From positions 5,856,855 through 5,920,854 of the forward strand of contig NW_015622544.1 of the NCBI RefSeq assembly GCF_000835495.1: a stretch of 64,000 nt of DNA, written 5' to 3'. This DNA is from Cladophialophora immunda. Taxonomy: Eukaryota; Ascomycota; Eurotiomycetes; Chaetothyriales; Herpotrichiellaceae. The position numbers and the translations under genes are program-made. Below, one piece after another: positions 23,477 to 33,444 of the stretch; position 1 is the stretch's first letter, and the number at the start of each line of letters is the position of its first letter. Below the pieces are notes generated by a model. The model saw only the letters and a list, made by a program, of their open reading frames with translations, was not told where the DNA came from and did not search any database.

Positions 23477-26178
23477 TTACATAACAGCCTGCGGTTCAAA
23501 CAGAGTCAGTCACAGCCACCATTAAAAGCAGGTTGAGTTATTGCACGGAGTGAGAGCTTCCTGCTTATATTGGGAAAAAGGGGGGATATTAAGACCACTT
23601 ACACATTCACTCTTATCCTTCCCCTGCGGAACGCCCATCTCATCGAATGTCTTGGGTCCCTTTCCAGGAGGCCGAGCCGCGGTCGCTGGAACAGAACTCG
23701 GTTTCGAGGGTGGTGCGCCGCCAGCGGGTGCGTTGGCGTCAGGCTTCGAAGGAGGGAGATTCGCAGGCCTGACGTTCGGCGGAACTTGCATTTTGTTGTT
23801 GGGAGGAGGTCGGACGTTGGGATTAGGCATGCCACCGTAGCCACCAACATTCTGGGCCGGTCCGGGTCCAGGCCGGGAGTTCGGTGGACCTGGACGGCTT
23901 TGCGATGGGAGACCCTGCTGTCCTGGAGGACCTTGCTGAAGTCTTGGAGATCCACGTGGAGGATTGTTAGGGTTCGGCATAGGAGATCCATTTTGCTGCT
24001 GCTGAGGCCGAGACATTCTCTCTGGTTCGAGCGGAGCAGAAAATCCAATGTCAATCCTTGCGGGTGGCGACTGGCCTCCTGGCTGGGGACCCGGTCCGAG
24101 GTAAGGTGAGGAGCTGTTGGGTCTTGATGGTGGGCGAATGGTAGGAATCCCTTGGCCTTGAGGTGGTGGTGGTGGCGGTCCTCCTGACGGCATGCGCCCT
24201 CCACGACCGTAGCCAGGGCCTGGATAACTGGCCCCTCCAGGGTTGGAATAAGGGCGCTGCTGGGGAGCCATGTTAGAAGGGGGCGATCCGTACGGATCGG
24301 GCCTTGGAGCTCCCATGGCCGCGGCTGAGGTCGGTCGAAGATTCGGATTTATGCCAAAGGCGGATGGGGGTCGGAAATCCGGGCCTTGGTTCACAGATGG
24401 CATATTCGGAGGTCCAGTGGGGTAGGGTGCTGTACTGCCAGGCCTTGCTGAAGGGGGTCTCTGATTGTTTAGCGACAACCGAGAAGGATCGGGCATTTCG
24501 AGCTGTTGAGAGTCCGTCTCTTCCGTCAATGTTGGCATCGCAGGAACGGGAGGTACGTCGGCTCCTCCGATCATCGAGCCACGCTGCTGTCGTATCTTTT
24601 TGAGAGCGACACTCTCATGGTCCTTGCGTGACAAAGTCTTTGACCTAGAGATAGCATCGATCCTTCCTGTAGCATCTTGATTGCCGCTTTGTGATGCCTT
24701 TCGATACCACTCTTTGGCCTGCTCAAAGTTGACTGGGACATAAATGCCGACCTCATAGTAGTAACCTAGAGCAAATTGAGCTGTCGGAAATCCAGAAAGC
24801 GCTGCTCGCTGCGCATACGTAAAGGCGATCTCCTCATTCTTCTCGAAAAGGCCTTCATGGCCACAAAGAAACCACTTGCTTATTGCCAATTCTGCTTCCG
24901 GCTCCCCTTGCCTCGCCGCCAGGACATTGTAGTGCAAGGACAAAGCGGGATCAAAAGAGCAGCCCAGCTCGCAAAGCTCATATGCTGATCCCATTTTCAC
25001 TTGAGCCTTAGCAAATCCGAGGTACGCGGCCTTTTCGATGTTCACCTTGGCCCCGGCAATATCTCTGGGCAAAAACTGATCCGGAATCTGGATTTGAGGC
25101 ATTTGCTGTGCTTGGAGCATGCCGAAAACATAAGCTCCCTGCGGTGCATTTTCATCTGCCGTCTGGGCCGACATATAGATGAGGTTGAGGCCGCGTTCGA
25201 AGTTCTGCGCTTGTCCGTGCTGGCCAAGGAGTGTCATCATTCCGAGCCTGTAGCACGCGGCTGAGTCTCCAGCGTCCGCACCCTTCTGATAGTATCTGAT
25301 TGCCTTCAATGCGTCATTGGAGGACTCGAACTGCATGCCAATGCGGTAATCCGCGCGAACATATCCTTTTTCAGCAGCTCTCGTATAGCAATAAAATGCT
25401 TCCTTCTTGTCGACCCTGTGCCCGAATTTACCAAATTCAAGCCACATGCCCCTCATAAACTCAGCTCTGGGGTGATGTTGATCGGCAAGAAAGTTGACAA
25501 TTTTGATTGCATCTTCTCTCAGAACGTGCTCAATTCGAGGTGTCCTTGTTCTGGGTGCTTGTGCCAGGGCAATTCTTTCCTCATTCTGCTGACACACCTC
25601 CACATATGATAACGTGTCTTGTGCCCACGTCAGCTGGGTGTCTGGGTCGTTGCAGCTGAGCACAGCAGCCCTTGCGGCTTCCAGTGTAGCCTCTTTCTGT
25701 TCATCGGTTGGGGGGATGTTGGGAGGAGGGTTGCGAAGCATAGGAAATGGAGAAAAGTTTGGCTGTTCTGTCGGAGCCATCGAGGTCGTTCTCGGCGGGA
25801 AATGGTTATCTTGGTGGTATGATTGGGTTTGGTTATCCGGGGGCGCCCTCTGATCATACCCTTGCGCGGTCCTATTTGAGGCTTGCGACGGCGCCCAAGT
25901 TTGCATGCCCCCTTGCATATATTCGGCGGACTGGGGAGAGTAGACTGATCCTGAGTAGGCAGAATTCGCTGAGTTCGGATTTGAGGCAGCTTGCTCCATC
26001 TGAGCCACATTTTGTTGTATGTTGGTTGGCAACTCATGTACTCTGTAGCCGTCAGCAGAGATCGGCGGCGACATTAGTCCAGTGACACAGACCTGTTAGG
26101 GGTTGGCTGGATGATTTCTGGCATGTAGTAGCTATCATCTCCCCCAGGGACAAAAGTGGCCCCCGTATGGTAACTCAT
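23477..26178 (-). CDS. SKT5: Chitin synthase activator with Sel1 repeats and CaaX box
   Basis: The main exon is 26042-23603 and the last exon is 23488-23477. The 114 bp intron (23602-23489, GTAAGT...CCGCAG) joins ...SEC to AVM-stop, creating a C-terminal CAVM prenylation box. The 5' end is uncertain. ATG 26178 (MSYHTGATFV) opens 34 codons that end in TAATG, overlapping a second ATG at 26074 (MSPPISADGY). A 50 bp intron 26092-26043 (GTCTGT...CTACAG) would join both in frame, giving 845 residues; starting at 26074 gives 827. Seven or so Sel1 repeats span the middle, with words such as AEFMRGMWLEFGKFG, ADYRIGMQFE, ACYRLGMMTLLGQHG and AQFALGYYYEVG. A long Pro/Gly-rich disordered tail follows. The protein activates and localises class IV chitin synthase at the plasma membrane. 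Confidence 0.9.
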
Positions 26179-27205
26179 CGTGGCGATCGGAGGCTGATCT
26201 TGGATGCTCAGTGTTTCGTATTTCAGCTGAACCCCAGCTCCGAGGTGCCTGATCTCTCTGAGCACCTGGGAGCTTTCAGATTATTTTCTTGAGAGGTAAG
26301 AGATCTTGATCCGTCCCGCTCCCGCAAAGGAAGGGGAGGGATGATGATATGTTCTTCTGCGTGTTCAGGAGATTGCCCTGGTGCTTACGCAGTCAGGGTG
26401 AACGTTGGATTCCTAGGGCACAGGGTGGGGGTCAGAAGGAAGTAGATCAATGGAGTACAATTTCGGAGGCCTGGTCCTCTTTGTAGACATGTCTTGGAGG
26501 GACTGAGAAGGTAAAGGAGCAGTGCGAATCTGGCCTGGTTGGCCGCGTCAACCGAAGCCGGGCTTTGTCTGTGCACCTGCGGAAGTTTAGTTATAACCTG
26601 CGGATGATGATGGAATATGGAGAGGGCGCAGACAAGGCGAGGCTGCGGTAATTGGCATTGCGTGGTGCGAGTTGAGGGGCCAGCTGGCCAAACCTACTTG
26701 AACCTTGCCTAGGCACTGGTTGACGCTGGAGGCTTGGCCAAGAGGGGCATTTGGGTGGGAATACGCCCCGGGCGGAGCAAGCTGTAGGGACCAAAGACAA
26801 CTTGAGAGGAGGCACCTAGGGCCAAGTTAGGCTCGCTAGGCATCACGGATCAGTTGCAGCCCTACACAGCCACAGCGAGTCATATCCACCAACAGCCCAT
26901 TTTTGGTAGCCTTACTGTGCGTGTAATTAATATCTTCCTCTGACATCTGCACAATCGGACCATAACTCCTTTGCGCACAATGAATCGTTCCTTCTAGCTG
27001 CTGTGCAATACCTCGATATTTAGGAATGCCACTACGAATGTCCACCCACGTGTACCTGTCACTCTCTTTGGGGAGATTCTGGGGACCCATTCAGAGCCCC
27101 CGAAATTCGTTGTCGTTCTCAATTACACTACCACGCGTCGAATACGCATCTCTTCGCTGAAGCTGAGAATGCCTTGCAGCCTGAACCCGCGCCGACCCAA
27201 ACTAG
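26179..27205. other. Divergent intergenic region, chitin synthase activator / CHL1
   Basis: This 1.0 kb stretch holds ACGCGT (an MluI cell-cycle box) at 27133-27138, 68 bp before the CHL1 start. An 84-codon ATG frame at 27090-26836 (-) has no recognisable domain. I do not support a gene here. Confidence 0.4.
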
Positions 27206-29773
27206 ATGCCGCCCACGACCCATGCCTCGACAAATGGCACAAGGCTTACACTGAAGAAGTCCACCAGCATGGAGCCTACCCAGGCAAATTTCAGTCACCC
27301 CTACCAACCTTATTCCATTCAGTTAGATTTTATGAAAGAGCTCTATCGCTGCATAGAGGAGAAGAAAGTCGGTATCTTTGAATCCCCTACAGGCACCGGC
27401 AAGTCGCTGAGCCTGATCTGTGGTGCTTTGACCTGGCTCCGAGAACACGAACACCTGGCACTGCAAGGTCTGACGGATGGAGGAGAGCCACTCGACTGGC
27501 TTTTGAAGGCTGAAAAGTCTGCTCAACGCCGGGAGCTGCTCCTTGAACGCGAGGAACTTGAGCTGAGGCTTGCCAAGGTTCGTGAAGAGGAGGCATCCCG
27601 CCGACAGAGGCGATTCGATGTAAAAACTTCCAAGAAACCTCGAACCAAGATTGCAAATAGTGAGGACAAGACTATAGATGATGACCAGTTCATGTTGGAG
27701 GAATATGACAGCCCCAGGGAAGAGACATACTCTACCAACAATTCGACGGTCAGCCTTTCCAGCTCAACCCAAGCTCTGCTTGATAAACTAAAAGGCCCAA
27801 CGAAAACTGACGCCGAGGAAGAAGAGAAAGATCGACTTAAGGTCATTTTTTGCTCACGCACTCACTCCCAGCTCACACAGTTCGTGAATGAACTGCGCCG
27901 TGTCAAGCCCCCTTCCTCCCTCTCTTTAGAGGCCGCGGCTACCACGCACAAATCGTCGCTTGAAGAAGGGGTGAAACACCTTGCTCTAGGCTCGCGAAAG
28001 AACTTGTGCATCAATCCTAAAGTTGCAGATTTATCGTCTACAATCGCAATCAATGAGCAATGTCTCGAACTCCAGAAGCCTGCAACCCCCAAAGACAGAA
28101 GGTGCCCGTATATGCCCACAAGGGACGACAAAGCAAAGGTCGGGGATTTTCGAGACAGAGTTGTTGCAGAGATACGCGACATCGAAGACACGAGTCACTT
28201 AGGCAGGCAAATGCAGCTCTGTCCCTACTATGCTTCGCGAGCAGCCATAAGCATGAGTGAGGTACTCACATTGCCCTATCCTCTCCTTCTACAGAAGTCC
28301 GCCCGTGAAGCTTTGGGGGTCTCTGTCAAAGACAATATTGTTATAATTGACGAGGCTCACAATCTTATGGATGCCATTGCAGACACCTTCTCCATATCAC
28401 TCCGTCTCAGCCAGCTTGAGCAAAGTGCTCGGCAAGTTACCGCTTACGCAAGTCGATTCAAGAATCGCTTAAAAGGGAAGAACCGTGTATATGTTATGCA
28501 AGTGATACGGTTGCTGAACTCGATGACCGACTGCCTGCGTGAGACGATGCAGAAAGCGACCTCGCCGGAAGCAACTATAACAGCTGCGCAACTCATGTCG
28601 GGGAAAGGAGTCGATCAGATCAAACCCCACAAACTGCTGCAATACCTACATGAAAGCAAGCTTTGCCATAAAGTTGAGGGATACTCGGATGTGCGACGAG
28701 ACCGAACCGATGCGAATCATGGCAAAGGGGCCTTGCTGCAGTTTCAAAACTTTCTTGTAGTATTGATGAATCCGGACGATGAAGGACGATTCTTCACAAG
28801 CCGACAAGATGACGAGGTGGCCATCCACTACACGCTGCTCGATCCACGAGAACACTTTCGACAAATAGTTCAAGATGCAAGAGCTGTCATTCTGGCTGGC
28901 GGAACGATGTCCCCCATGTCCGACTATTCGGATTATCTCTTCTCATATCTCGACAAGGACCGGCTTCGAACTTTTAGCTTCGGTCATATCATTCCCCCGT
29001 CTCATTTATTCGCTCAAGCCGTTGTGAGGGGACCGTCTGGCATTGAGTTCGATTTCAGGTACGAAATGCGTGGCTCTGAAAGAATGATTCTTGAACTAGG
29101 AGATCTTGTTCTACAGACATGCCGCCTCGTGCCGGATGGGGTTGTGGTATTCTTCCCGAGCTACGATTACCTTGCACGAGTGATTTCTGTTTGGCAGCAC
29201 CAGCCAGCTTCTCAACCGGTGATGAATGCCTTGGGTAATATCAAGACAATCTTCCAAGAATCGAAGTCCATTGCCGTCGATGAACTTCTGCAAGGATATG
29301 CTGCTGCGGTGGATGGCGGAAGAGGAGGTCTGATGTTGTCAGTTGTGGGCGGAAAGCTTTCGGAGGGTATCAACTTCTCTGACAAACTCGGTCGAGCAGT
29401 GCTTGCAGTCGGTCTCCCATTTCCTAATGCCAACGGAGCGGAGTGGAAGGCCAAGATGGAACATATTGAGGGACTTCGATATGAGCACTGCAAAAACCAG
29501 GGGAAGGGCGAAGCAGAGTGCAGGGCTGAGGCGAAGATTGCAAGCAGAGAATACTACGAAAATGCATGCATGAGGGCTGTGAACCAAAGCATTGGAAGAG
29601 CAATCAGGCACAGAAACGACTATGCCGCGATATTGATGGTCGACAGACGGTTCTCAACAGAGAGGATATCTCGCAAGTTGCCTGGATGGATACAAGACAG
29701 CATGGACAACAACCTGCGGGACTGGACAGCCATAGAAAAAAGTATTGAGGTCTTTTTCCGTGGGAAACAATGA
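27206..29773 (+). CDS. CHL1: Fe-S cluster DNA helicase, CHL1/DDX11 family
   Basis: A single exon encodes 855 residues from ATG 27206; ATG 27269 (MEPTQANFSH) gives 834 and may be the natural start. The superfamily 2 XPD-like helicase motifs are in order: Walker A SPTGTGKSLSL near 60, SRTHSQLTQF (Ia), and four Fe-S cysteines (NLCINP, INEQCLEL, RRCPYMP, LCPYYASR). They continue with DEAH in IIDEAHNLMD, GGTMSPMSDY, GGKLSEGINFSD, and VI as QSIGRAIRHRNDYA. An insertion of ~110 charged residues lies between Walker A and motif Ia, typical of Chl1. It supports sister-chromatid cohesion and replication-fork passage in the nucleus. All catalytic and cluster residues are present. Confidence 0.95.
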   Translation: MPPTTHASTNGTRLTLKKSTSMEPTQANFSHPYQPYSIQLDFMKELYRCIEEKKVGIFESPTGTGKSLSLICGALTWLREHEHLALQGLTDGGEPLDWLLKAEKSAQRRELLLEREELELRLAKVREEEASRRQRRFDVKTSKKPRTKIANSEDKTIDDDQFMLEEYDSPREETYSTNNSTVSLSSSTQALLDKLKGPTKTDAEEEEKDRLKVIFCSRTHSQLTQFVNELRRVKPPSSLSLEAAATTHKSSLEEGVKHLALGSRKNLCINPKVADLSSTIAINEQCLELQKPATPKDRRCPYMPTRDDKAKVGDFRDRVVAEIRDIEDTSHLGRQMQLCPYYASRAAISMSEVLTLPYPLLLQKSAREALGVSVKDNIVIIDEAHNLMDAIADTFSISLRLSQLEQSARQVTAYASRFKNRLKGKNRVYVMQVIRLLNSMTDCLRETMQKATSPEATITAAQLMSGKGVDQIKPHKLLQYLHESKLCHKVEGYSDVRRDRTDANHGKGALLQFQNFLVVLMNPDDEGRFFTSRQDDEVAIHYTLLDPREHFRQIVQDARAVILAGGTMSPMSDYSDYLFSYLDKDRLRTFSFGHIIPPSHLFAQAVVRGPSGIEFDFRYEMRGSERMILELGDLVLQTCRLVPDGVVVFFPSYDYLARVISVWQHQPASQPVMNALGNIKTIFQESKSIAVDELLQGYAAAVDGGRGGLMLSVVGGKLSEGINFSDKLGRAVLAVGLPFPNANGAEWKAKMEHIEGLRYEHCKNQGKGEAECRAEAKIASREYYENACMRAVNQSIGRAIRHRNDYAAILMVDRRFSTERISRKLPGWIQDSMDNNLRDWTAIEKSIEVFFRGKQ

Positions 29774-30177
29774 GGCGATGTCCATGCCAGGCAAAGATTC
29801 ACAGCAGAGTCTGAAGCACCAGTCGCTAATGCTCTTGTGGCCAGCTCACATAGTGTGTTGGACGTGCCGACTTTGCACACTATCGTGCGCTTGAGCCCGT
29901 GGAGAATTGGGTAACTCGAGCCTGGCAACATTATCCACATCTCCCGAAGTACGTTTCGGGAACAGCAGCTCATAGCTTGTTCATAGAACCAAATAGCATG
30001 GTTTGTGTGACTGAGATCATTATGGAGGCTCACTAGACCGATAGAGTCATACTTCGTCAACTGAGAGTGGTGGAATCCCAATTTGAGGATTTCTCAATGC
30101 GAAGCATCCGACGGGCAGGAATGTACAAATATGGTATTCCACCGACGCCAACACCAGTACCATCAGAACATTTTGAC
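29774..30177. other. Convergent 3' intergenic region
   Basis: This 404 bp of 3' flank between CHL1 and the small membrane protein gene shows no feature. Confidence 0.5.
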
Positions 30178-30678
30178 CTACTTGCTGCCACCGAACCAGC
30201 TGCTTATCCCACTCTTTGCCTTTGCGGCCTTTTCTTCCACGGTCTTGTCGAACTTGTCGATTGCACTGTTGATCTGACTGCCTGTCTTTTGACTAACTTC
30301 CCTGGCTTTTGCTTCGGCTTCGGTGAGTTTGGCTTTGGCGTCAGCAGACTAAAGGGTTGTCAGTATCGCGGTTTGCAGGTACGAGCAGGATACGGCTCAC
30401 AGCTTGGTCAAACTTCTGGCCTGCTTGAGAAGCGAGGGCTTCGCCTTTCTTCTCGGCTTCCTTTTCTTTCCCCGGAATCTCACTCTTTATCTGGGACGAG
30501 AGCTTGGAGGCATCGGCTGTTTAAAGGTTTAGTGGGTTTCGGCTTCGAGACGGCAAGCTGTCCTACCTTCGAGTTTCTTCTGAGCAACTTTGGGGTCGCC
30601 ACCAGCATTATACAGATAGTAGCCAACTCCGCCAGCCACCGCTAGGCCAGCAATGGTAAGTCCACGGCTCGAAGACAT
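30178..30678 (-). CDS. Small single-pass membrane protein, 'calcofluor white hypersensitive' type
   Basis: The three exons are 30678-30567, 30516-30401 and 30348-30178. Introns of 50 and 52 bp (GTAGGA...AAACAG, GTGAGC...CTTTAG) encode 132 residues. The N-terminus MSSSRGLTIAGLAVAGGVGYYLYNAG is one hydrophobic segment followed by GGDPKVAQK. The rest is a highly charged, Lys/Glu/Ala-rich helix with heptad-like repeats (AKAKLTEAEAKAREVSQK) and an ending SSWFGGSK. The layout fits a short fungal family annotated from cell-wall-stain sensitivity and often predicted mitochondrial. The name is from memory and the function is unproven. All three exons are short, so the gene is easily overlooked. Confidence 0.8.
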
Positions 30679-31371
30679 GATGGAGGAACTCTGAGGGCCG
30701 CTGAAGTGATGGAGGAAGGGAGGATGTCTGGAAGTTGAACCGCTCAGTGGTGAGTGAGTCGAGGAATGACGATGCTCAGAGAAGTTGCGAGATCGCTAGG
30801 TACAAGATTGGCCTTGGAGCTATTGGTGAAGGTCAGCTCGGCGTTCAACGAAGCTCGTAATGGTAATGGTGGTATGATTGCAGCTGCACAGGCGGTCGAA
30901 CCTGGCATTGCAAGCACTGGGCGAGCAAGTGTTGCAGCCGGCAGGTGGTCGGTGGCAGTGACATCATTGGCGGCATGGCGAAATAGGCGGCGTCCATCCA
31001 TTGATCAAGGATTCCCCGCGTCATCTGAGGGCCCAGCCACTCAGAATCCTGTCCGCCTGCGCCAACGACGTAAACACTGCGCTGCTGCAGCTGCGGTGGT
31101 GGCGGGCTGCGCTCCTGCTTTTGCGGCCTTCATTCTTTCCCATATACATTCCAGCTTCTCGGACAGATCACTATATACTCCGACACAGCATTTTATCCTT
31201 TCTGTATACCATTATCGTCCCATTGAAGAAGTCCCGACCCCGCGAATCGACATTCTGTCGTAGGTGCACAAGTTGGGATTCTTGCTTCTGGTAGCCCTCC
31301 AAACCTTGAATTGAACTTGGAGTTGAGGCCCGTTGAATTTGATTGCTGTGCGCACAAAAAGTCCCAGAGGC
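30679..31371. other. Divergent intergenic region
   Basis: This 693 bp stretch lies between the starts of the small membrane protein (-) and the DysF protein (+). I see no clear element or gene. Confidence 0.45.
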
Positions 31372-33015
31372 ATGTCAGAAAATGTCTCGAAGATTCTGAC
31401 TCATATCACCACCTATGATGGGTCTGCAGCTGATCCCTATGACCATGAGATCTCTCTCATCGATACCACCCAGCCTGGGAACGAGTCCCGAACCCACGAT
31501 GAGCCTCGCTCAGGCTCTCCAAGCTCGAGTACGAGACAGTTGGCAAAAAAGGGAACAAGGGAATCTCTGAAGGAGCACCTTGGCCGGCGGAAGTATGCCA
31601 AATACCAGCAGGACCGCTATCACTCCAAAACAAGCAGTGTTGTAACCGCTGAGGAACCTTCGTCGCAAGCAGCATCAACTCGAAAGGCGCAACATGCCGG
31701 CACAGAGGCTGGAACGCAGGAGGTGGACTTTGCACACACCGCATCTGTCGCAAGAGGCCGAAAGAGTGCAGAGAAGAGGAGGCGAGAATCCAAAAAGCTC
31801 AAACATGAAATCCATGAAATTGACATATTGTACGAAAACCAGAGGGGATGGTTCTTCTGTGGCATTCCCCTTTATTCACACTCGTCTCTGCTACCTCCCG
31901 ATCCCAGTCCCTGGTCGACCAAGGATCTGAAGGATTCAGCCGTCAATATCACCAATGCACAGGTGCCTGATCCGACCTGGGAATGGGCATGGAACAGCTG
32001 GTATGTCGACATGAGTCACGATGTGGACGAGGAAGGTTGGCAGTATTCTTTTGCTTTTGGCCACAACTGGACCTGGCATGGGACGCATCCTTGGTTCCAC
32101 TCATTTGTCAGACGGAGACGATGGCTGCGGAAGAGAGTCAAGCGCGATGGGCATGGCAGCTATGGCAGGCCTGGAAGCATGAGTGATGCCCACCATCTAA
32201 CCGGCGATTATTTCACAATCCATTCAAAGCGAGATCGTAGTCCGATCAGTGCCGTTGATGGCGCCGGTAAAACCGCCAGACCATCAAGTTTCATCAGCTT
32301 TCCAAGCACGATTGATCAGGACGAGCCACCGGAGGAGATCAAGGATATTGCGACCCTGGTTACGGCCCTCAAGTTTGCACCTATCGATCGAGAGAAGATT
32401 GATGTGGTCAAGAGGTTCGTCCAACAAGGTGGAGAGGAGCTGGTCTACCTCAAAGAACACATCCCTGCCATCATGTCATTTCTCGTTTTCCAAAATTCCA
32501 GGAGACAGCTAGTTTCATATCTTAAGAAGACGGCAAACGAAGCGCGCGAACATCGGCAGACCCACGAGGAAGAGAACAAACCTGAGGGTGACGCTGAAAG
32601 TCGAAGAATCAACAATCTGCTCTCCGCGGTCGAGGCTGCCGACGCCGAGATTGGAGCACTTGAATACTGGAGCGACAGGAAACACGTGTTAAAGACCGAC
32701 GATGCCCAAAGTCTTACTACGCCACCGATAGCCACCATCTTCGACCAGCCGGTTCCAAAGCCAAAGGCCGACGATGACCCCGTGGAAGAGATCAAAGGAA
32801 TACCCGAGAAGGCCGACATTGAAGAGGCAAACACGCATTCGATATTCAATTCCGAGTGGCTATCATCCATTGAGGACAAGCAGGGGCAAGACGAGGCGAA
32901 GGAGACGGAAGACAAGGGCAAAGGTCGTGCGTATGATAGCGAGGACGATCAAGTGGAGCAAGACTCGACACCACGACTGGGAGCGGATGAGGTCTATGTT
33001 CCAGACCAAGACTAG
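31372..33015 (+). CDS. Dysferlin-domain (DysF) protein, peroxin/Mug65/Spo73-like
   Basis: A single exon encodes 547 residues from the first ATG (MSENVSKILT). A polar leader with a basic KRRRESKKLKHE precedes the DysF module at ~160-260. The module has the Trp-rich family words ENQRGWFFCGIPLYS, PTWEWAWNSWYVDM, EEGWQYSFAFGHNW and WFHSFVRRRRWLRKR. This domain occurs in peroxins Pex23-32 and in the Mug65/Spo73 group that shapes membranes in sporulation. No transmembrane helices are seen, unlike Pex30-type peroxins, so the Mug65/Spo73 branch is more likely. The C-terminal half is charged, with helices (KIDVVKRFVQQGGEELVYL) and an acidic end. It likely acts at ER or prospore-like membranes. Confidence 0.87.
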   Translation: MSENVSKILTHITTYDGSAADPYDHEISLIDTTQPGNESRTHDEPRSGSPSSSTRQLAKKGTRESLKEHLGRRKYAKYQQDRYHSKTSSVVTAEEPSSQAASTRKAQHAGTEAGTQEVDFAHTASVARGRKSAEKRRRESKKLKHEIHEIDILYENQRGWFFCGIPLYSHSSLLPPDPSPWSTKDLKDSAVNITNAQVPDPTWEWAWNSWYVDMSHDVDEEGWQYSFAFGHNWTWHGTHPWFHSFVRRRRWLRKRVKRDGHGSYGRPGSMSDAHHLTGDYFTIHSKRDRSPISAVDGAGKTARPSSFISFPSTIDQDEPPEEIKDIATLVTALKFAPIDREKIDVVKRFVQQGGEELVYLKEHIPAIMSFLVFQNSRRQLVSYLKKTANEAREHRQTHEEENKPEGDAESRRINNLLSAVEAADAEIGALEYWSDRKHVLKTDDAQSLTTPPIATIFDQPVPKPKADDDPVEEIKGIPEKADIEEANTHSIFNSEWLSSIEDKQGQDEAKETEDKGKGRAYDSEDDQVEQDSTPRLGADEVYVPDQD

Positions 33016-33444
33016 TGGTCTGAGAGAGCGAGGTGCATTGTCCATTAGCGCAGGCGTTTGACTGGAATATTTGGGTGTGGCCGCAGTCTGTTAGCCATTG
33101 GAGTTCCAGGAGCATTCGATGAAAGTACCTCGTATTGGTATCCGAGCTCGCCGATAATCGGTGGCTGGGGAACTGGCTGGGAGGCCAATATAACCATACT
33201 CGGTTAGCGCCCTTACGGGTCGCGTCGCGTCGCGATTTTCGATTTCCTCTTAAATGAGGGAATGAACCAATTGAACTCTAGAACTTCTGCAGAAAGTGCA
33301 TTCAAACATACAGAAACACCAGGCTCGTGAATACCTTACTCCCAGTCCTACTCGTTTCTCGTCTCTGTACTTTGGTTCTTGTCCTTGTTCTTGCAGCCTC
33401 GGTCTGGAAAATCATTCCGTGGTCGCACCCTTCCACATCCCGCC
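33016..33444. other. CDT1 upstream region
   Basis: This 429 bp stretch includes three tandem TCGCG copies at 33220-33234 (reverse complement ACGCGA-like), about 210 bp before the CDT1 ATG. It has no gene. Confidence 0.5.
33220..33234. promoter_or_regulatory. Triple TCGCG tandem, possible MBF-type element
   Basis: Three head-to-tail TCGCG units read as ACGCGA repeats on the other strand. They resemble the MluI cell-cycle box used by MBF in G1/S genes, and CDT1 is a known target class in fission yeast. The match is not to the perfect ACGCGT. Confidence 0.35.

Noticed and set aside
26836..27090. 84-codon minus-strand ATG frame next to CHL1
   Set aside because: No recognisable feature; too short to support without a transcript.
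30067..30645. 192-codon plus-strand frame opposite the small membrane protein
   Set aside because: It is the antisense shadow of a well-supported three-exon gene.
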